A stretch of 59,062 bases of DNA from Pseudomonas akapageensis (GTDB taxonomy: Bacteria; Pseudomonadota; Gammaproteobacteria; Pseudomonadales; Pseudomonadaceae), in contig NZ_VXCP01000017.1 in NCBI RefSeq assembly GCF_011355085.1, positions 170,128-229,189 of the forward strand, in the 5' to 3' direction. Under the pieces are notes generated by a model. It had not been told where the DNA came from and made no database searches. It saw only the letters and a list, made by a program, of their open reading frames with translations. Below are positions 1 to 8,250 of the stretch, piece after piece. Every line of letters starts with the position of its first letter. The stretch's first letter is position 1. Both the position numbers and the translations under genes were made by a program.

Positions 1-21
1 CGAGTCCCCTAGGGGACGCCA
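1..21 (+). tRNA. tRNA-Glu, 3' fragment (cut by window edge)
   Basis: Only the T-loop end, the 3' acceptor strand, the discriminator G and the encoded CCA lie in the window. The acceptor 3' strand AGGGGAC implies a 5' strand GTCCCCT, which matches pseudomonad tRNA-Glu. The anticodon is outside the window, so the identity is inferred from the acceptor and T-arm sequence. A terminator follows directly. Confidence 0.75.
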
Positions 22-45
22 CTTTTACCCGCTCTGCGGGATTTC

Positions 46-82
46 AAGGCTCATTCGATTATTGAATGAGCCTTTTGTTTTT
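46..82 (+). terminator. Rho-independent terminator of the tRNA transcript
   Basis: An 11-bp perfect stem (AAGGCTCATTC paired with GAATGAGCCTT, 7-nt loop) is followed by a T-rich tract. It closes the tRNA operon entering from the left. Confidence 0.85.
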
Positions 83-180
83 CTGCCTCGAAAATCTTTT
101 TGGCAGCTCCCCCCTAGTCTCTTTCCAGCATTGCGCTTCGTTGATCTAGACGAACGGTATTTTTGTGCGCTTGCGAAAAA

Positions 181-198
181 ATATTATGCATATAATAT
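181..198. promoter_or_regulatory. Palindrome upstream of the TetR gene (probable self-operator)
   Basis: ATATTAT and ATAATAT arms flank GCAT. A related half (TGCATAATATT) recurs at 204-214, just before the ribosome binding site CGGAGG at 214-219. AT-rich palindromes overlapping the start region of a tetR-type gene are the usual self-repressor sites. No clean sigma-70 hexamer pair with 16-18 bp spacing could be fixed here. Confidence 0.4.
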
Positions 199-224
199 TA
201 CTTGCATAATATTCGGAGGTTCCC

Positions 225-764
225 ATGAACGATAAAAAGGCGAAAACCCGCGAACGCATTCTGCAGGCGGCGAGTTGCGCATTGATCCAGCACGGCCCGG
301 TCGAGCCGAGCGTCAGTGATGTCATGGGCGCAGCGGGGCTAACCGTGGGTGGCTTCTATGCCCATTTCGAGAGCAAGGATGCGCTGATGCTGGAGGCCTT
401 CAACAAGTTGCTCAGCCAGCGCCGCGCCTTGCTTGCCGAAGTCGACCCGGCGATGAGTGGGCATGAGCGGCGGGCCCTGGTGGCAGCGTTCTACCTCTCG
501 CGCAAGCACCGCGATGCCACAGAGTCTGCCTGCCCGCTGCCGACTTCCCTGGGTGAGATGGCAAACCTGCCTGAGGCGTTTCGCCAGGCGCTCGCCGATC
601 ATGTGGAGTTGATGATGGCGCAACTGTCCAGCAGCCCCGAAGAAGCCGACAAGGTATTGGCCGACCTGGCGCTGATGGTCGGTGGCCTGGCCCTGGCGCG
701 AGCCCTGGGCACCGACCAGTTGTCTGACCGAATCCTGCGTGCCGCCAAGTCGGCGGTGATCTGA
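225..764 (+). CDS. TetR/AcrR-family transcriptional regulator
   Basis: 179 aa, normal for the family. Residues about 8-55 form the TetR helix-turn-helix, ending in the diagnostic GGFYAHFESKDAL segment, where the recognition helix is followed by the conserved F-x-x-K-D-x-L. The C-terminal helices would bind an unknown ligand. The start is fixed by CGGAGG 6 nt upstream. The alpha/beta hydrolase gene begins 28 bp downstream on the same strand, so the pair is probably one transcript, and the repressor may control hydrolase expression. The ligand cannot be predicted from sequence. Confidence 0.9.
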   Translation: MNDKKAKTRERILQAASCALIQHGPVEPSVSDVMGAAGLTVGGFYAHFESKDALMLEAFNKLLSQRRALLAEVDPAMSGHERRALVAAFYLSRKHRDATESACPLPTSLGEMANLPEAFRQALADHVELMMAQLSSSPEEADKVLADLALMVGGLALARALGTDQLSDRILRAAKSAVI

Positions 765-792
765 TCGAGCGTTATCCCTGAGGAGAGAAGCG

Positions 793-1626
793 ATGAACAC
801 CATGAGCTGGATTCGAGGCTTCAATGGCACGCTGGGCTGGCTGGCACCGCATATGGTCGCCAACAAGATGCGGCTCGCCTTTATGCGGCCGCGCAACCTG
901 CCGCCCAAGGAGTGGGAGTTGCCGCTGCTGGCCAAGGCCGAGCGCGTGACCTTGCGCTTCGGACTTTCGGCACTGCGCTGGGGGCAGGGACCGGCAGTGC
1001 TGCTGATGCATGGCTGGGAAGGGCGGCCGACTCAATTTGCCAGCCTGATCAATGCCTTGGTGGCGGCAGGGTACACGGCGGTGGCGCTCGATGGCCCGGG
1101 GCACGGACGCTCTCCTGGTCGTGAGGCGCATGTGGGCTTGTTCGCTCGGGCATTGCTGGAAGCCGCTGCTGAACTGCCGCCCTTGCGCGCGGTGATTGGC
1201 CATTCCATGGGTGGCGCGGCCGTGTTGCTGGCGACGCAGATGGGCCTGCGGGCCGACGTGGTGGTGAGCATCTCGGCGCCGGCCAGGCTTATCGGTGTGC
1301 TGCGCGGATTTGCCCGGCAGGTAGGTTTGCCATCACCGGCTCGGGCGGCGTTCATCCATCAGGTCGAGCGCGATGTGGGGCTGCGGACAACCCATCTGGA
1401 TGTCAGTCACTACCAATTGGATATGCCTGGTCTGATCGTGCATGCCGAGGATGACTCGGTGGTGCCGGCCGGCGAAGCCCGGGCCATTCATGATGCCTGG
1501 TTCGACAGTCGACTGTTGATGCTCCCCGAAGGCGGCCATCAGCGTGTGCTGGCCGATCCGCAGTTGGTCGAGGCGGTACTCGCGTTGCTGGTACGTAGCG
1601 GTCATCAGGAGCGCCAAACCGCCTGA
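793..1626 (+). CDS. Alpha/beta-fold hydrolase
   Basis: 277 aa. The oxyanion segment HGWEG lies near residue 74. The nucleophile elbow is GHSMGG (Ser near residue 138), the acid is in HAEDDSVVP and the catalytic His is in EGGHQ near the C-terminus, so the triad looks complete. No signal peptide is visible, so the enzyme is probably cytoplasmic. GAGGAG precedes the start. It sits directly after the TetR gene and before a thioesterase. Substrate is unknown; an esterase or lipase-like role is the safest reading. Confidence 0.85.
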   Translation: MNTMSWIRGFNGTLGWLAPHMVANKMRLAFMRPRNLPPKEWELPLLAKAERVTLRFGLSALRWGQGPAVLLMHGWEGRPTQFASLINALVAAGYTAVALDGPGHGRSPGREAHVGLFARALLEAAAELPPLRAVIGHSMGGAAVLLATQMGLRADVVVSISAPARLIGVLRGFARQVGLPSPARAAFIHQVERDVGLRTTHLDVSHYQLDMPGLIVHAEDDSVVPAGEARAIHDAWFDSRLLMLPEGGHQRVLADPQLVEAVLALLVRSGHQERQTA

Positions 1627-1675
1627 GCATCCGTTACACTGGAGCCCGGCCAAATCAATGTAACGGGGAGCAGGC

Positions 1676-2116
1676 ATGAGTTGGGATCTGGCATCGCCAT
1701 TTACAATTGACCTTTGCGTGGGCGCCGAAGATATCGACGGCCTCGGGCATGCCAACAACGCGGTATACGTCACCTGGCTCGAGCGCTGTGCATGGCGGCA
1801 TTCCCAGCGCCTGGGCCTGGACCTGGTCGAATATCGTCGCCTGGACCGGGCAATGGCGGTGGTGCGCCATGAGATCGACTACCTGGCCAGCGCCTATGAG
1901 GGCGATGAGTTGCAATTGGCGACCTGGATCGTCGACTGGGACCAGCGCTTGAAGATGACCCGGCGTTTTCAGCTGGTACGCCCCAGCGACGGCACCACGT
2001 TGTTGCGCGCGCAAACTACCTTCGTCTGCATCGAGCTTTCCACTGGGCGGCCCAAGCGCATGCCGGAAGAGTTTATCGAGGGTTATGGTGCCGCGCTGTC
2101 CGTCACCACCGCTTGA
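1676..2116 (+). CDS. Acyl-CoA thioesterase, hotdog fold (4HBT family)
   Basis: 146 aa, typical for a single-hotdog 4HBT thioesterase. The signature [13 protein letters not shown] stretch near residues 20-32 is the active-site loop and start of the central helix. The family hydrolyses acyl- or aryl-CoA thioesters in the cytoplasm. GGGGAG lies a few bases before ATG. It is placed 49 bp after the hydrolase gene on the same strand and may be co-transcribed with it. The acyl substrate is not predictable. Confidence 0.85.
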   Translation: MSWDLASPFTIDLCVGAEDIDGLGHANNAVYVTWLERCAWRHSQRLGLDLVEYRRLDRAMAVVRHEIDYLASAYEGDELQLATWIVDWDQRLKMTRRFQLVRPSDGTTLLRAQTTFVCIELSTGRPKRMPEEFIEGYGAALSVTTA

Positions 2117-2172
2117 ACCGCTGCGAGCGCAGGTTTGCTACACTGCGCGCCTTTTTCGCTCGAGATGTTCCC

Positions 2173-3132
2173 ATGCAAATTGCCCTGGCGCCGATGGAGG
2201 GGTTGGTCGACAACATCCTGCGTGACGTGCTGACCCAGGTCGGCGGTATCGACTGGTGTGTCACCGAGTTTATCCGGGTGAATGACCTTCTGCTGCCGCC
2301 CAGCCAATTCCACAAGCTGGCGCCGGAGCTGCAGCAGGGCGCTGTGACCAACGCCGGCGTCCCTCTGCGGGTGCAATTGCTCGGTTCCGATCCTGTGTGC
2401 CTCGCTGAAAACGCCGCGTTGGCCTGTGAGCTGGGTGCACCGGTGATCGACCTGAACTTCGGCTGCCCGGCCAAAACCGTGAACAAGTCCCGCGGTGGCG
2501 CGGTGCTGCTCAAGGAGCCGGAGCTGCTGCACAGCATTCTCGTGCACGTGCGCCGGGCCGTGCCGGCGCATATTCCGGTCACGGCAAAGATGCGTCTGGG
2601 CTTCGACAGCCCTGACGGTGCCATGGAATGCGCCATTGCCCTGGCCGAAGGTGGCGCCGAGCAAATCGTCGTGCATGCACGGACCAAGGTTGACGGCTAC
2701 AAGCCTCCGGCCCATTGGGAGTGGGTGGCGCGCGTGCAGGATGTGGTCAAGGTGCCGGTGTTCGCCAACGGCGAAGTCTGGACGATCGAGGACTGGTGGC
2801 GTTGCCGCGAAGTCAGTGGCGTGGAAGACATCATGCTGGGCCGGGGACTGGTCTCGCGGCCCGACCTGGCACGGCAAATCGCAGCCGCACGGGCCGGCAT
2901 CGAACTGCCAGCCATGGGCTGGAATGAGTTGATGCCGCTGATCCAGGACTTCTGGTGCCAGGTTGTCGACAAGCTCACGCCACGCAGCGCACCGGGCCGC
3001 TTGAAGCAGTGGGTGGCCATGTTGACCCGCAGTTATCCCGAGGCCGTGGAGTTGTTCACAGCCCTGCGCCGCGAGAGCGATTTGGCGCAGATCAGCCGTC
3101 TTGTCGGCGTGGAGCATCGCATCGCGGCCTGA
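2173..3132 (+). CDS. dusC: tRNA-dihydrouridine(16) synthase DusC
   Basis: 319 aa FMN-dependent TIM-barrel enzyme reducing uridine to dihydrouridine in the tRNA D-loop. The start ATG at 2173 gives the canonical [11 protein letters not shown]-terminus with the FMN-binding APMEG; an in-frame extension further upstream is not conserved-looking. The catalytic Cys is in [15 protein letters not shown] (about residue 98), and H-A-R-T-K and ANGEVW follow in the phosphate-binding half. The short length and the C-terminal helical part fit the DusC subgroup. It acts alone on tRNA, and its neighbours are not functionally linked. Confidence 0.93.
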   Translation: MQIALAPMEGLVDNILRDVLTQVGGIDWCVTEFIRVNDLLLPPSQFHKLAPELQQGAVTNAGVPLRVQLLGSDPVCLAENAALACELGAPVIDLNFGCPAKTVNKSRGGAVLLKEPELLHSILVHVRRAVPAHIPVTAKMRLGFDSPDGAMECAIALAEGGAEQIVVHARTKVDGYKPPAHWEWVARVQDVVKVPVFANGEVWTIEDWWRCREVSGVEDIMLGRGLVSRPDLARQIAAARAGIELPAMGWNELMPLIQDFWCQVVDKLTPRSAPGRLKQWVAMLTRSYPEAVELFTALRRESDLAQISRLVGVEHRIAA

Positions 3133-3151
3133 AAAAATTTGCAGGCCAGTT

Positions 3152-3180
3152 CTTGAAATGCAGTGGGTGGTCCCTATCTA
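3152..3180 (+). promoter_or_regulatory. Sigma-32 (RpoH) heat-shock promoter of ibpA
   Basis: CTTGAAA at 3152-3158 and CCCTATCTA at 3172-3180 are separated by 13 bp, close to the RpoH consensus (CTTGAA, 13-14 bp, CCCCATnTA). The position about 65-90 bp before a small heat-shock gene makes this a strong call. Confidence 0.8.
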
Positions 3181-3245
3181 GGGGGTAAGCGATGCCGAAG
3201 TCGGGTCGCGAAGACAACCACTCGCTGATTTTCAGGAGATGTACC
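3181..3245 (+). promoter_or_regulatory. ROSE-like RNA thermometer in the ibpA leader
   Basis: The last hairpin occludes the Shine-Dalgarno. CTC (3221-3223) pairs with GAG (3236-3238), CTGA (3225-3228) pairs with TCAG (3232-3235), and G3224 bulges opposite the SD helix. This reproduces the ROSE hallmark UYGCU (here TCGCT at 3222-3226) facing AGGAG (3234-3238) with a bulged G. ROSE elements open at heat-shock temperature to release the SD. The upstream part of the leader was not folded in detail. Confidence 0.75.
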
Positions 3246-3692
3246 ATGACTACCGCTTTTTCTCTGGCTCCACTGTTCCGCCATTCCGTCGGTTTCGATC
3301 GTTTCAATGATCTGTTCGAATCGGCGGCACGTAACGACTCGGGTAGCAGCTACCCTCCGTACAACGTGGAAAAACATGGTGATGACCAATACCGTATCGT
3401 TGTTGCCGCCGCAGGTTTCCAGGAGCAGGATCTGGAACTGCAAGTCGAAAAAGGCGTCTTGACCGTCAGTGGCGGTAAGCGTGACGGCAGCACTGAAAAC
3501 GTTACCTATCTGCATCAGGGCATCGCGCAGCGAGCCTTCAAGCTGTCCTTCCGCCTGGCCGACCATATCGAAGTCAAGGCGGCGGCGCTGGTCAACGGCT
3601 TGCTCAACATCGATCTGTTGCGCGTCGTGCCGGAAGAGGCCAAGGCCAAACGCATCCCGATCAACGGCGTGCAGCCGGCCCTGCAGAACTGA
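3246..3692 (+). CDS. ibpA: Small heat-shock protein, IbpA/Hsp20 family
   Basis: 148 aa. An alpha-crystallin domain spans about residues 35-125 (EKHGDDQYRIVVAAAGF at its start), followed by the C-terminal I-x-I anchor in KRIPING near residue 139 that mediates oligomer assembly. The N-terminus MTTAFSLAPLFRHSVGFDR is typical of bacterial IbpA. It is an ATP-independent holdase binding unfolding proteins. The ATG at 3246 lies 7 nt after AGGAG. Control is doubly heat-linked, by the RpoH-type promoter and the leader thermometer. A strong terminator closes the transcript. Confidence 0.95.
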   Translation: MTTAFSLAPLFRHSVGFDRFNDLFESAARNDSGSSYPPYNVEKHGDDQYRIVVAAAGFQEQDLELQVEKGVLTVSGGKRDGSTENVTYLHQGIAQRAFKLSFRLADHIEVKAAALVNGLLNIDLLRVVPEEAKAKRIPINGVQPALQN

Positions 3693-3707
3693 TAGCTGTA
3701 ACCAACA

Positions 3708-3735
3708 AGAAGGGCGCCTCAGGGCGCCCTTTTTT
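3708..3735 (+). terminator. Terminator after ibpA
   Basis: Stem AGGGCGCC/GGCGCCCT with loop TCAG, followed by a run of T. A textbook intrinsic terminator 20 bp after the stop codon. Confidence 0.92.
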
Positions 3736-3768
3736 GTGGCTGACGGACGTAGAACAACTGCTTTCTTT

Positions 3769-3870
3769 CTCGTTCCCACGCTCCGCGTGGGAATGCCTCC
3801 AACGACGCTCCGCGTCGCGCGCCGATCATGCGAGCGTCTGCTGCATTCCCACGCGGAGCGTGGGAACGAG
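3769..3870. repeat. Composite palindromic repeat (CGTTCCCACGC type), copy 1
   Basis: An outer inverted pair, CTCGTTCCCACGCTCCGCG at the left and its inverse ending GGGAACGAG at the right, encloses GACGC...GCGTC mini-palindromes. The same element recurs at 13609, 33603 and 47100. It fills the space between two converging transcripts. It has no coding capacity and resembles the REP-like intergenic repeats known in pseudomonads. Confidence 0.85.
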
Positions 3871-3887
3871 GGGCAGGAGGCGGCGGT

Positions 3888-6800
3888 CTACTGTTCGAGC
3901 AACAACTTGCGGAACTCGATCAACGGCAGGGGCCGGCTGTACAGGTAGCCCTGATACAGGTGGCAACCCAGTTTCTCGAGAAACTCCAGTTGCTCGGAGG
4001 TTTCTACCCCTTCGGCAATCACGGACAGGTCCAGGCTGCGGGCCATGGCCACGATCGCGCGGACGATTTCGGCGTCGTTGGGATCCTGGGTGGCGTCGCG
4101 AATGAACGACTGGTCGATCTTGAGTGCGTCCACGGGCAGGCGCTTGAGATACGTCAGGGAGGAGTAGCCGGTACCGAAATCATCCATGGCAAAGCTCACG
4201 CCGAGTTTCTTCAGTGCACGCATCTTGGCGATGGTGTCATCCAGGTTCTGGATCACCACGCCCTCGGTGATTTCCAGCTTGAGCATCGAGCAGGGCAGGT
4301 GGTTGGATTTCATGCTGCGCTCGATGCGCTCGACGAAGTCGTTCTGGCGAAATTGCCGCGGGCTGATGTTGACGCAGAGGCTGAAGTCGTTGATGTCGAT
4401 CAGGTTTTCCTTGAGCAGTTGTGCGCAGGCGCCGCAAGCTTCTTCGAGAATCCAGGAGCCCACCTCCAGGATCAGCCCGCTTTCTTCCAGTACCTGGATG
4501 AATTGGGCGGGAGACTGCTGGCCCAGTTGCGGGTGAAACCAGCGTAGCAGCACCTCGGCTCCGACAATGCTGTCATCCCGGGCGTCGATCTGCGGCTGGA
4601 AGTGCAGGCTCAATTCACCACGGGTCATGGCCATGCGCAGGTCGCTCTCCATCTGCAGGCGTTCGCTGGCGGCTTTCTGCATGGTGTTGTGGAACAGCTG
4701 CGTGGTATTGCGCCCCGAGTCCTTGGCCCGATAGAGGGCGATGTCGGCGCGCTTGAGCAGGTCGGCCGGTGTCGTGCCGTGGTCGGGAATCAGGGCGATG
4801 CCGATACTGGGCGTGACCTGTAGGCGTTGGCCGTCCAGCGACATGGGTTCGGCGAGCAATTCTCGCAAGGTATCAGCCAGGCTGCGTACTTGCTCGGTGA
4901 CCTGGCTGCGCGAGCCCTCCAGGCCACTGAGCAGCACCACGAATTCATCGCCACCCAGGCGAGCGACGGTGTCTTCCATGCGCACACTGGCTTCCAGGCG
5001 GGCAGTGATGATTTTCAGCACGGTATCGCCCACCGGGTGGCCGAGCGAATCATTGATGTGCTTGAAGTGGTCCAGGTCGAGGAACAGCAGCGCACCGCGC
5101 AGGTTGTGGCGTTTGAGCAGGGCGATCTGCTGGCTCAGCCGGTCCATCAGCAGGGCACGGTTGGGCAGATTGGTCAGGGAGTCGTGATAGGCCAGGTGGC
5201 GAATCTGCGCCTGAGCGTTTTTCAACTGGCTGACATCCCGGGCGGTCAACAGCAGGCACGGTGCGTCATTGAGGGTCAGCGGCTCTACCGAAACCTCGAC
5301 GCTGAGAATCTCGCCGCGCTTGTTACGTCCGAGCATCTCGCGGTGATGGGCGCGGCCATTCTCCTGCAGGTCGTGAAGCAAGTTGGCCCGCTGCTTTTCG
5401 TCGGCCCAGATGCCGATGTCGTAGACCGTGCGCCCGATGACTTCGTCGGCGCGGTAACCGGTCAGGCGACAGAAGCCGTCGTTGACCTCCAGGTACCGGC
5501 CGGTTTCGCGATCCGTAATGGTGATGGCGTCGGGGCTGGAGTGAAACGCCTTGGCGAATTTCTCTTCACTGGCCTTGAGGGCCGCTTCGGCGCGCTGTTG
5601 CGCCGTGATATCGCGCAGGGTGGTGACACTGCACTGCTGGTCCTCGACCTTGATCAGTCGGCTGGAGATCACGCAGGTCAGGACGCTGCCGTCCTTGTGG
5701 TTGACGGTGACTGCGACATTATCGAGGTCCTTGTCGCGAATGCCTTGTTCGATCCGTTGCGGGCGCCTGCCGGCGCCGGCCCAGAAACCGATGTCTTCGG
5801 CGTTCTGGTTGATCACTTCATCGGCGGTCCAGCCAAAGGTCTGGGTAAAGGCCGGGTTTATCTCGATGAACTGGCCGGTTTCCTGGCGCGTTACGCAAAT
5901 CGGGTCGGGGCTTGCCTGGAACAGGCTGGCGAACTTCTCTTCGGAGCTGGTCAGGCGCTGTTCGCGTTCGACCTGATCAGTAATGTCGAGCAGGGTGCCG
6001 GCCATGCGCAGCGGGTTGCCCTGAGCGTCACGATAGAGGCGGGCACGGCTTTCGATAAAGCGAGAAGCGCCGTTTTCCAGCTGGATGCGGTACGTGACCT
6101 GATAGTTGCCGGCCGGGCCTTCGCGCAGACTGCGGTAAGCCTGGCGCATGCTGCCGCGTTCCTCTTGCGGCACACCTTCGAAGAAGGCATCGAAGGGTTC
6201 ATGGAATGGGACGGGGTCCAGGCCATGCAGCTCGGCGGCGCGTGCCGAGCCATACAGCATGCCGCTGGGGATATGCCAGTCCCAGGTACCCAGCTGGGCC
6301 GAGTCCAGGGCCAGGTCGAGGCGTTCCTGACTGTCTTTGAGGGCTTGCTCGGCGCGCTTGCGTTCGCTGGTATCGATGAAGGTGCTGAGCAGGTAGGCAA
6401 CACCCTCCATCTCGATATTCTGCGCACACAGTATGCCGTCATGGACCTGACCGCTGCTGGCGCGCAATTGCACTTCCAGGTTGACCGGTTCGCTGTTGTC
6501 CCGGGTCGCTTCCAGTACCTGTTTGCGTTGTTCCGGGTCGGCCCACAGGCCCAGTTCGATGGTGGTCTTGTTGATGATCTGGTGGCTCGCCCAGCCCAGG
6601 ATCTTCTCGAAGTGCTGGTTGACTTCGTAGATCAGACCATCGGCGCGGCGGGTCAGCAGAATGACATTGGGGCTCAGGTGAAACAGGGTGGCAAAGCGCT
6701 TTTCCGAGTTGATCAGTGCGGTTTCCCGCTCGCGCTGGCGCGTGATCTCGCGAATCACGCCAATCATCTGTAGCGAACCGTTTTTGCTTTTGACCAGGCT

Positions 6801-7172
6801 GCCATTGATCTCCAGCCAATGGATCGTCCCGTCGGGCCAGCGGATCCGATGGCGCATGGCTTGTTCTATTGGCTCGCCGGACAATACCGCGTGAAAGGCC
6901 TGAATCGTCCGGGCCCGATCTTCCACCGGCAGCAGATCGATGTAGTCGATGTCATTGGGCAGCGGCTGTTGCGGGTCAAAGCCAAACAGTGCCTGCGTAC
7001 CTCGCGACCAGCTCAGCAGCCCACTCTCGATATCCCAGAACCAGGCGCCCAGGTGCGCGCCATTGAGCGCGGCCAGCAACTGGGGTGCGCTCTCCCAGGT
7101 TTGCTCCGACTCTTGAGGGTCTGCCGCATGAATGCGCGGCATATATGGAAAGCGTCTAGCTGTTTTGGGCAT
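3888..7172 (-). CDS. Multi-PAS GGDEF-EAL c-di-GMP synthase/phosphodiesterase
   Basis: 1094 aa, cytoplasmic, no membrane segment seen. Five PAS-type sensor repeats fill residues about 25-640 (ALNGAHLGAWFWD; FATLFHLSPN; LDLALDSAQLGTWDWH; FASLFQASPD; FAKAFHSSPDAIT). GGDEF is intact near residue 740, with an inhibitory-site RMED five residues before it. The EAL domain starts near residue 872 with EVL in place of EAL, a variant found in active enzymes, and keeps N-I-S, DDFGTGYSSL, KID and EGVE. Both activities are therefore possible. The LysR gene lies 68 bp upstream on the same strand. The start at 7172 has only a weak AAGG signal, and MPRI ten residues later is an alternative. The PAS ligands are unknown. 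Confidence 0.92.
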   Translation of the reverse strand: MPKTARRFPYMPRIHAADPQESEQTWESAPQLLAALNGAHLGAWFWDIESGLLSWSRGTQALFGFDPQQPLPNDIDYIDLLPVEDRARTIQAFHAVLSGEPIEQAMRHRIRWPDGTIHWLEINGSLVKSKNGSLQMIGVIREITRQRERETALINSEKRFATLFHLSPNVILLTRRADGLIYEVNQHFEKILGWASHQIINKTTIELGLWADPEQRKQVLEATRDNSEPVNLEVQLRASSGQVHDGILCAQNIEMEGVAYLLSTFIDTSERKRAEQALKDSQERLDLALDSAQLGTWDWHIPSGMLYGSARAAELHGLDPVPFHEPFDAFFEGVPQEERGSMRQAYRSLREGPAGNYQVTYRIQLENGASRFIESRARLYRDAQGNPLRMAGTLLDITDQVEREQRLTSSEEKFASLFQASPDPICVTRQETGQFIEINPAFTQTFGWTADEVINQNAEDIGFWAGAGRRPQRIEQGIRDKDLDNVAVTVNHKDGSVLTCVISSRLIKVEDQQCSVTTLRDITAQQRAEAALKASEEKFAKAFHSSPDAITITDRETGRYLEVNDGFCRLTGYRADEVIGRTVYDIGIWADEKQRANLLHDLQENGRAHHREMLGRNKRGEILSVEVSVEPLTLNDAPCLLLTARDVSQLKNAQAQIRHLAYHDSLTNLPNRALLMDRLSQQIALLKRHNLRGALLFLDLDHFKHINDSLGHPVGDTVLKIITARLEASVRMEDTVARLGGDEFVVLLSGLEGSRSQVTEQVRSLADTLRELLAEPMSLDGQRLQVTPSIGIALIPDHGTTPADLLKRADIALYRAKDSGRNTTQLFHNTMQKAASERLQMESDLRMAMTRGELSLHFQPQIDARDDSIVGAEVLLRWFHPQLGQQSPAQFIQVLEESGLILEVGSWILEEACGACAQLLKENLIDINDFSLCVNISPRQFRQNDFVERIERSMKSNHLPCSMLKLEITEGVVIQNLDDTIAKMRALKKLGVSFAMDDFGTGYSSLTYLKRLPVDALKIDQSFIRDATQDPNDAEIVRAIVAMARSLDLSVIAEGVETSEQLEFLEKLGCHLYQGYLYSRPLPLIEFRKLLLEQ

Positions 7173-7240
7173 CGGTACCAGACCTTTGGCGGGTAAAGCG
7201 TCCTTGGAGCGACAGATCTTCGAACTTCCAGGCTTTTGCG

Positions 7241-8119
7241 TCAGTGCGAGGCTCGGTGCATGTCGAGCAATGACATAAAGGCGCGCGCTGCATTCGAGAG
7301 CGTGCGTTCGGTGTGCAGAATGTAGCCTAGCTGGCGCGAGAGTTGAATGCCCGGCAATGGAATGCGTGCAACCTGTTCATCGAGCATGGTACGCGGTAAT
7401 ACGCTCCAGGCCAGCCCGATGGAAACCATCATTTTGATGGTCTCCAGATAGTTGGTACTCATGGCGATGTTGGGCGTCAGCCCCTGGGCTTCGAACAGGC
7501 GCTGGACGATATGATGGGTAAAGGTGTTGCCGCCCGGGAACACGGCCGGATGATGGGCGATATCGGCCAGGCTCACCGGGCCCTGCAGCACCAGGCTGTG
7601 CTCGGGGGCGGCGACGAAATCCAGTGGGTCTTCCCAGACGGGGACGGCCTTGACCAGCGCATGGGGTTCGGGGGCGAGGGTGATCACCGCCAGTTCAGCG
7701 CGGCCATGGAGGATTTCTTCGTAGGCCACTTCCGAGTCGAGAAACTGGATGTCCAGGGCCACGTCCGGGTAGCGCCGGGTGAACTCGCGCAGCAGCGGCG
7801 GCAGGCGGTGCAGGCCGATATGGTGGCTGGTGGCCAGTGTCAGCCGTCCGCTGACTTCGCCGGTGAGGTTGGTCAGGGCTCGCCGGGTATCATCCAGCAC
7901 ATTGAGAATCTGGTAGGCCCTTGGCAGCAGGGCGCGGCCGGCTTCGGTGAGGCTGACTTCGCGACCCAGCCGGTCGAACAGGCGTACATCGAGTTGTTGC
8001 TCGAGGCCGGCAATGCGTTTGCTGATGGCCGGTTGTGTCAAATGGAGGCGTTCGCCTGCGCCGGAGAAGCTGCCCGTCTCGGCAATGGCTATGAAGGCAT
8101 TGAGGTTGGCGAGGTCCAT
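7241..8119 (-). CDS. LysR-family transcriptional regulator, divergent from leuC
   Basis: 292 aa. The N-terminal winged helix (MDLANLNAFIAIAETGSF, then LTQPAISKRIAGLE) spans residues 1-60; the rest is a periplasmic-binding-protein-like effector domain. It is transcribed away from leuC across a 131-bp gap containing a palindrome. This layout is conserved in Pseudomonas as far as I recall. The classical LysR arrangement suggests self-repression and control of the divergent leuCD genes, but the effector is not known. It does not look like E. coli LeuO. Confidence 0.9.
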   Translation of the reverse strand: MDLANLNAFIAIAETGSFSGAGERLHLTQPAISKRIAGLEQQLDVRLFDRLGREVSLTEAGRALLPRAYQILNVLDDTRRALTNLTGEVSGRLTLATSHHIGLHRLPPLLREFTRRYPDVALDIQFLDSEVAYEEILHGRAELAVITLAPEPHALVKAVPVWEDPLDFVAAPEHSLVLQGPVSLADIAHHPAVFPGGNTFTHHIVQRLFEAQGLTPNIAMSTNYLETIKMMVSIGLAWSVLPRTMLDEQVARIPLPGIQLSRQLGYILHTERTLSNAARAFMSLLDMHRASH

Positions 8120-8148
8120 CTGGCTGGATTCCTATTGGTTATCCAAAG

Positions 8149-8161
8149 CATAAAAATTATG
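8149..8161. promoter_or_regulatory. LysR-type palindrome in the leuC intergenic region
   Basis: CATAA-AAA-TTATG is a perfect 5-bp inverted repeat around a 3-bp centre, with the AT-rich symmetry typical of LysR sites. It lies 30 bp before the LysR gene start and just upstream of the leuC promoter candidate. Confidence 0.4.
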
Positions 8162-8164
8162 AAT

Positions 8165-8193
8165 TTGAGTTATTCAATGTAACCCCATAGGAT
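8165..8193 (+). promoter_or_regulatory. Candidate sigma-70 promoter of leuC
   Basis: TTGAGT at 8165-8170 and TAGGAT at 8188-8193 with exactly 17 bp between them, about 58 bp before the leuC start. It abuts the LysR palindrome, a sensible position for activator or repressor contact. Confidence 0.5.
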
Positions 8194-8250
8194 CGCCCAT
8201 ACAAGCCAAGGGGTTATTGGCATAGAAAGACGCTGATGAGGAACAGTCTG

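Noticed and set aside
2113..2172. Longer DusC start
   Set aside because: The extension upstream of ATG 2173 has a Cys/Arg-rich sequence unlike the family, while ATG 2173 gives the conserved [10 protein letters not shown].
3769..3870. CRISPR-like repeat array
   Set aside because: The palindromes are not regularly spaced, spacers are not unique and there are no cas genes; these are REP-type repeats.
4827..6773. 648-codon open frame on the plus strand
   Set aside because: It lies wholly antisense to the PAS-GGDEF-EAL gene, has low-complexity Gly/Gln/Val composition and no start signal. It is the usual shadow of GC-rich codon bias.
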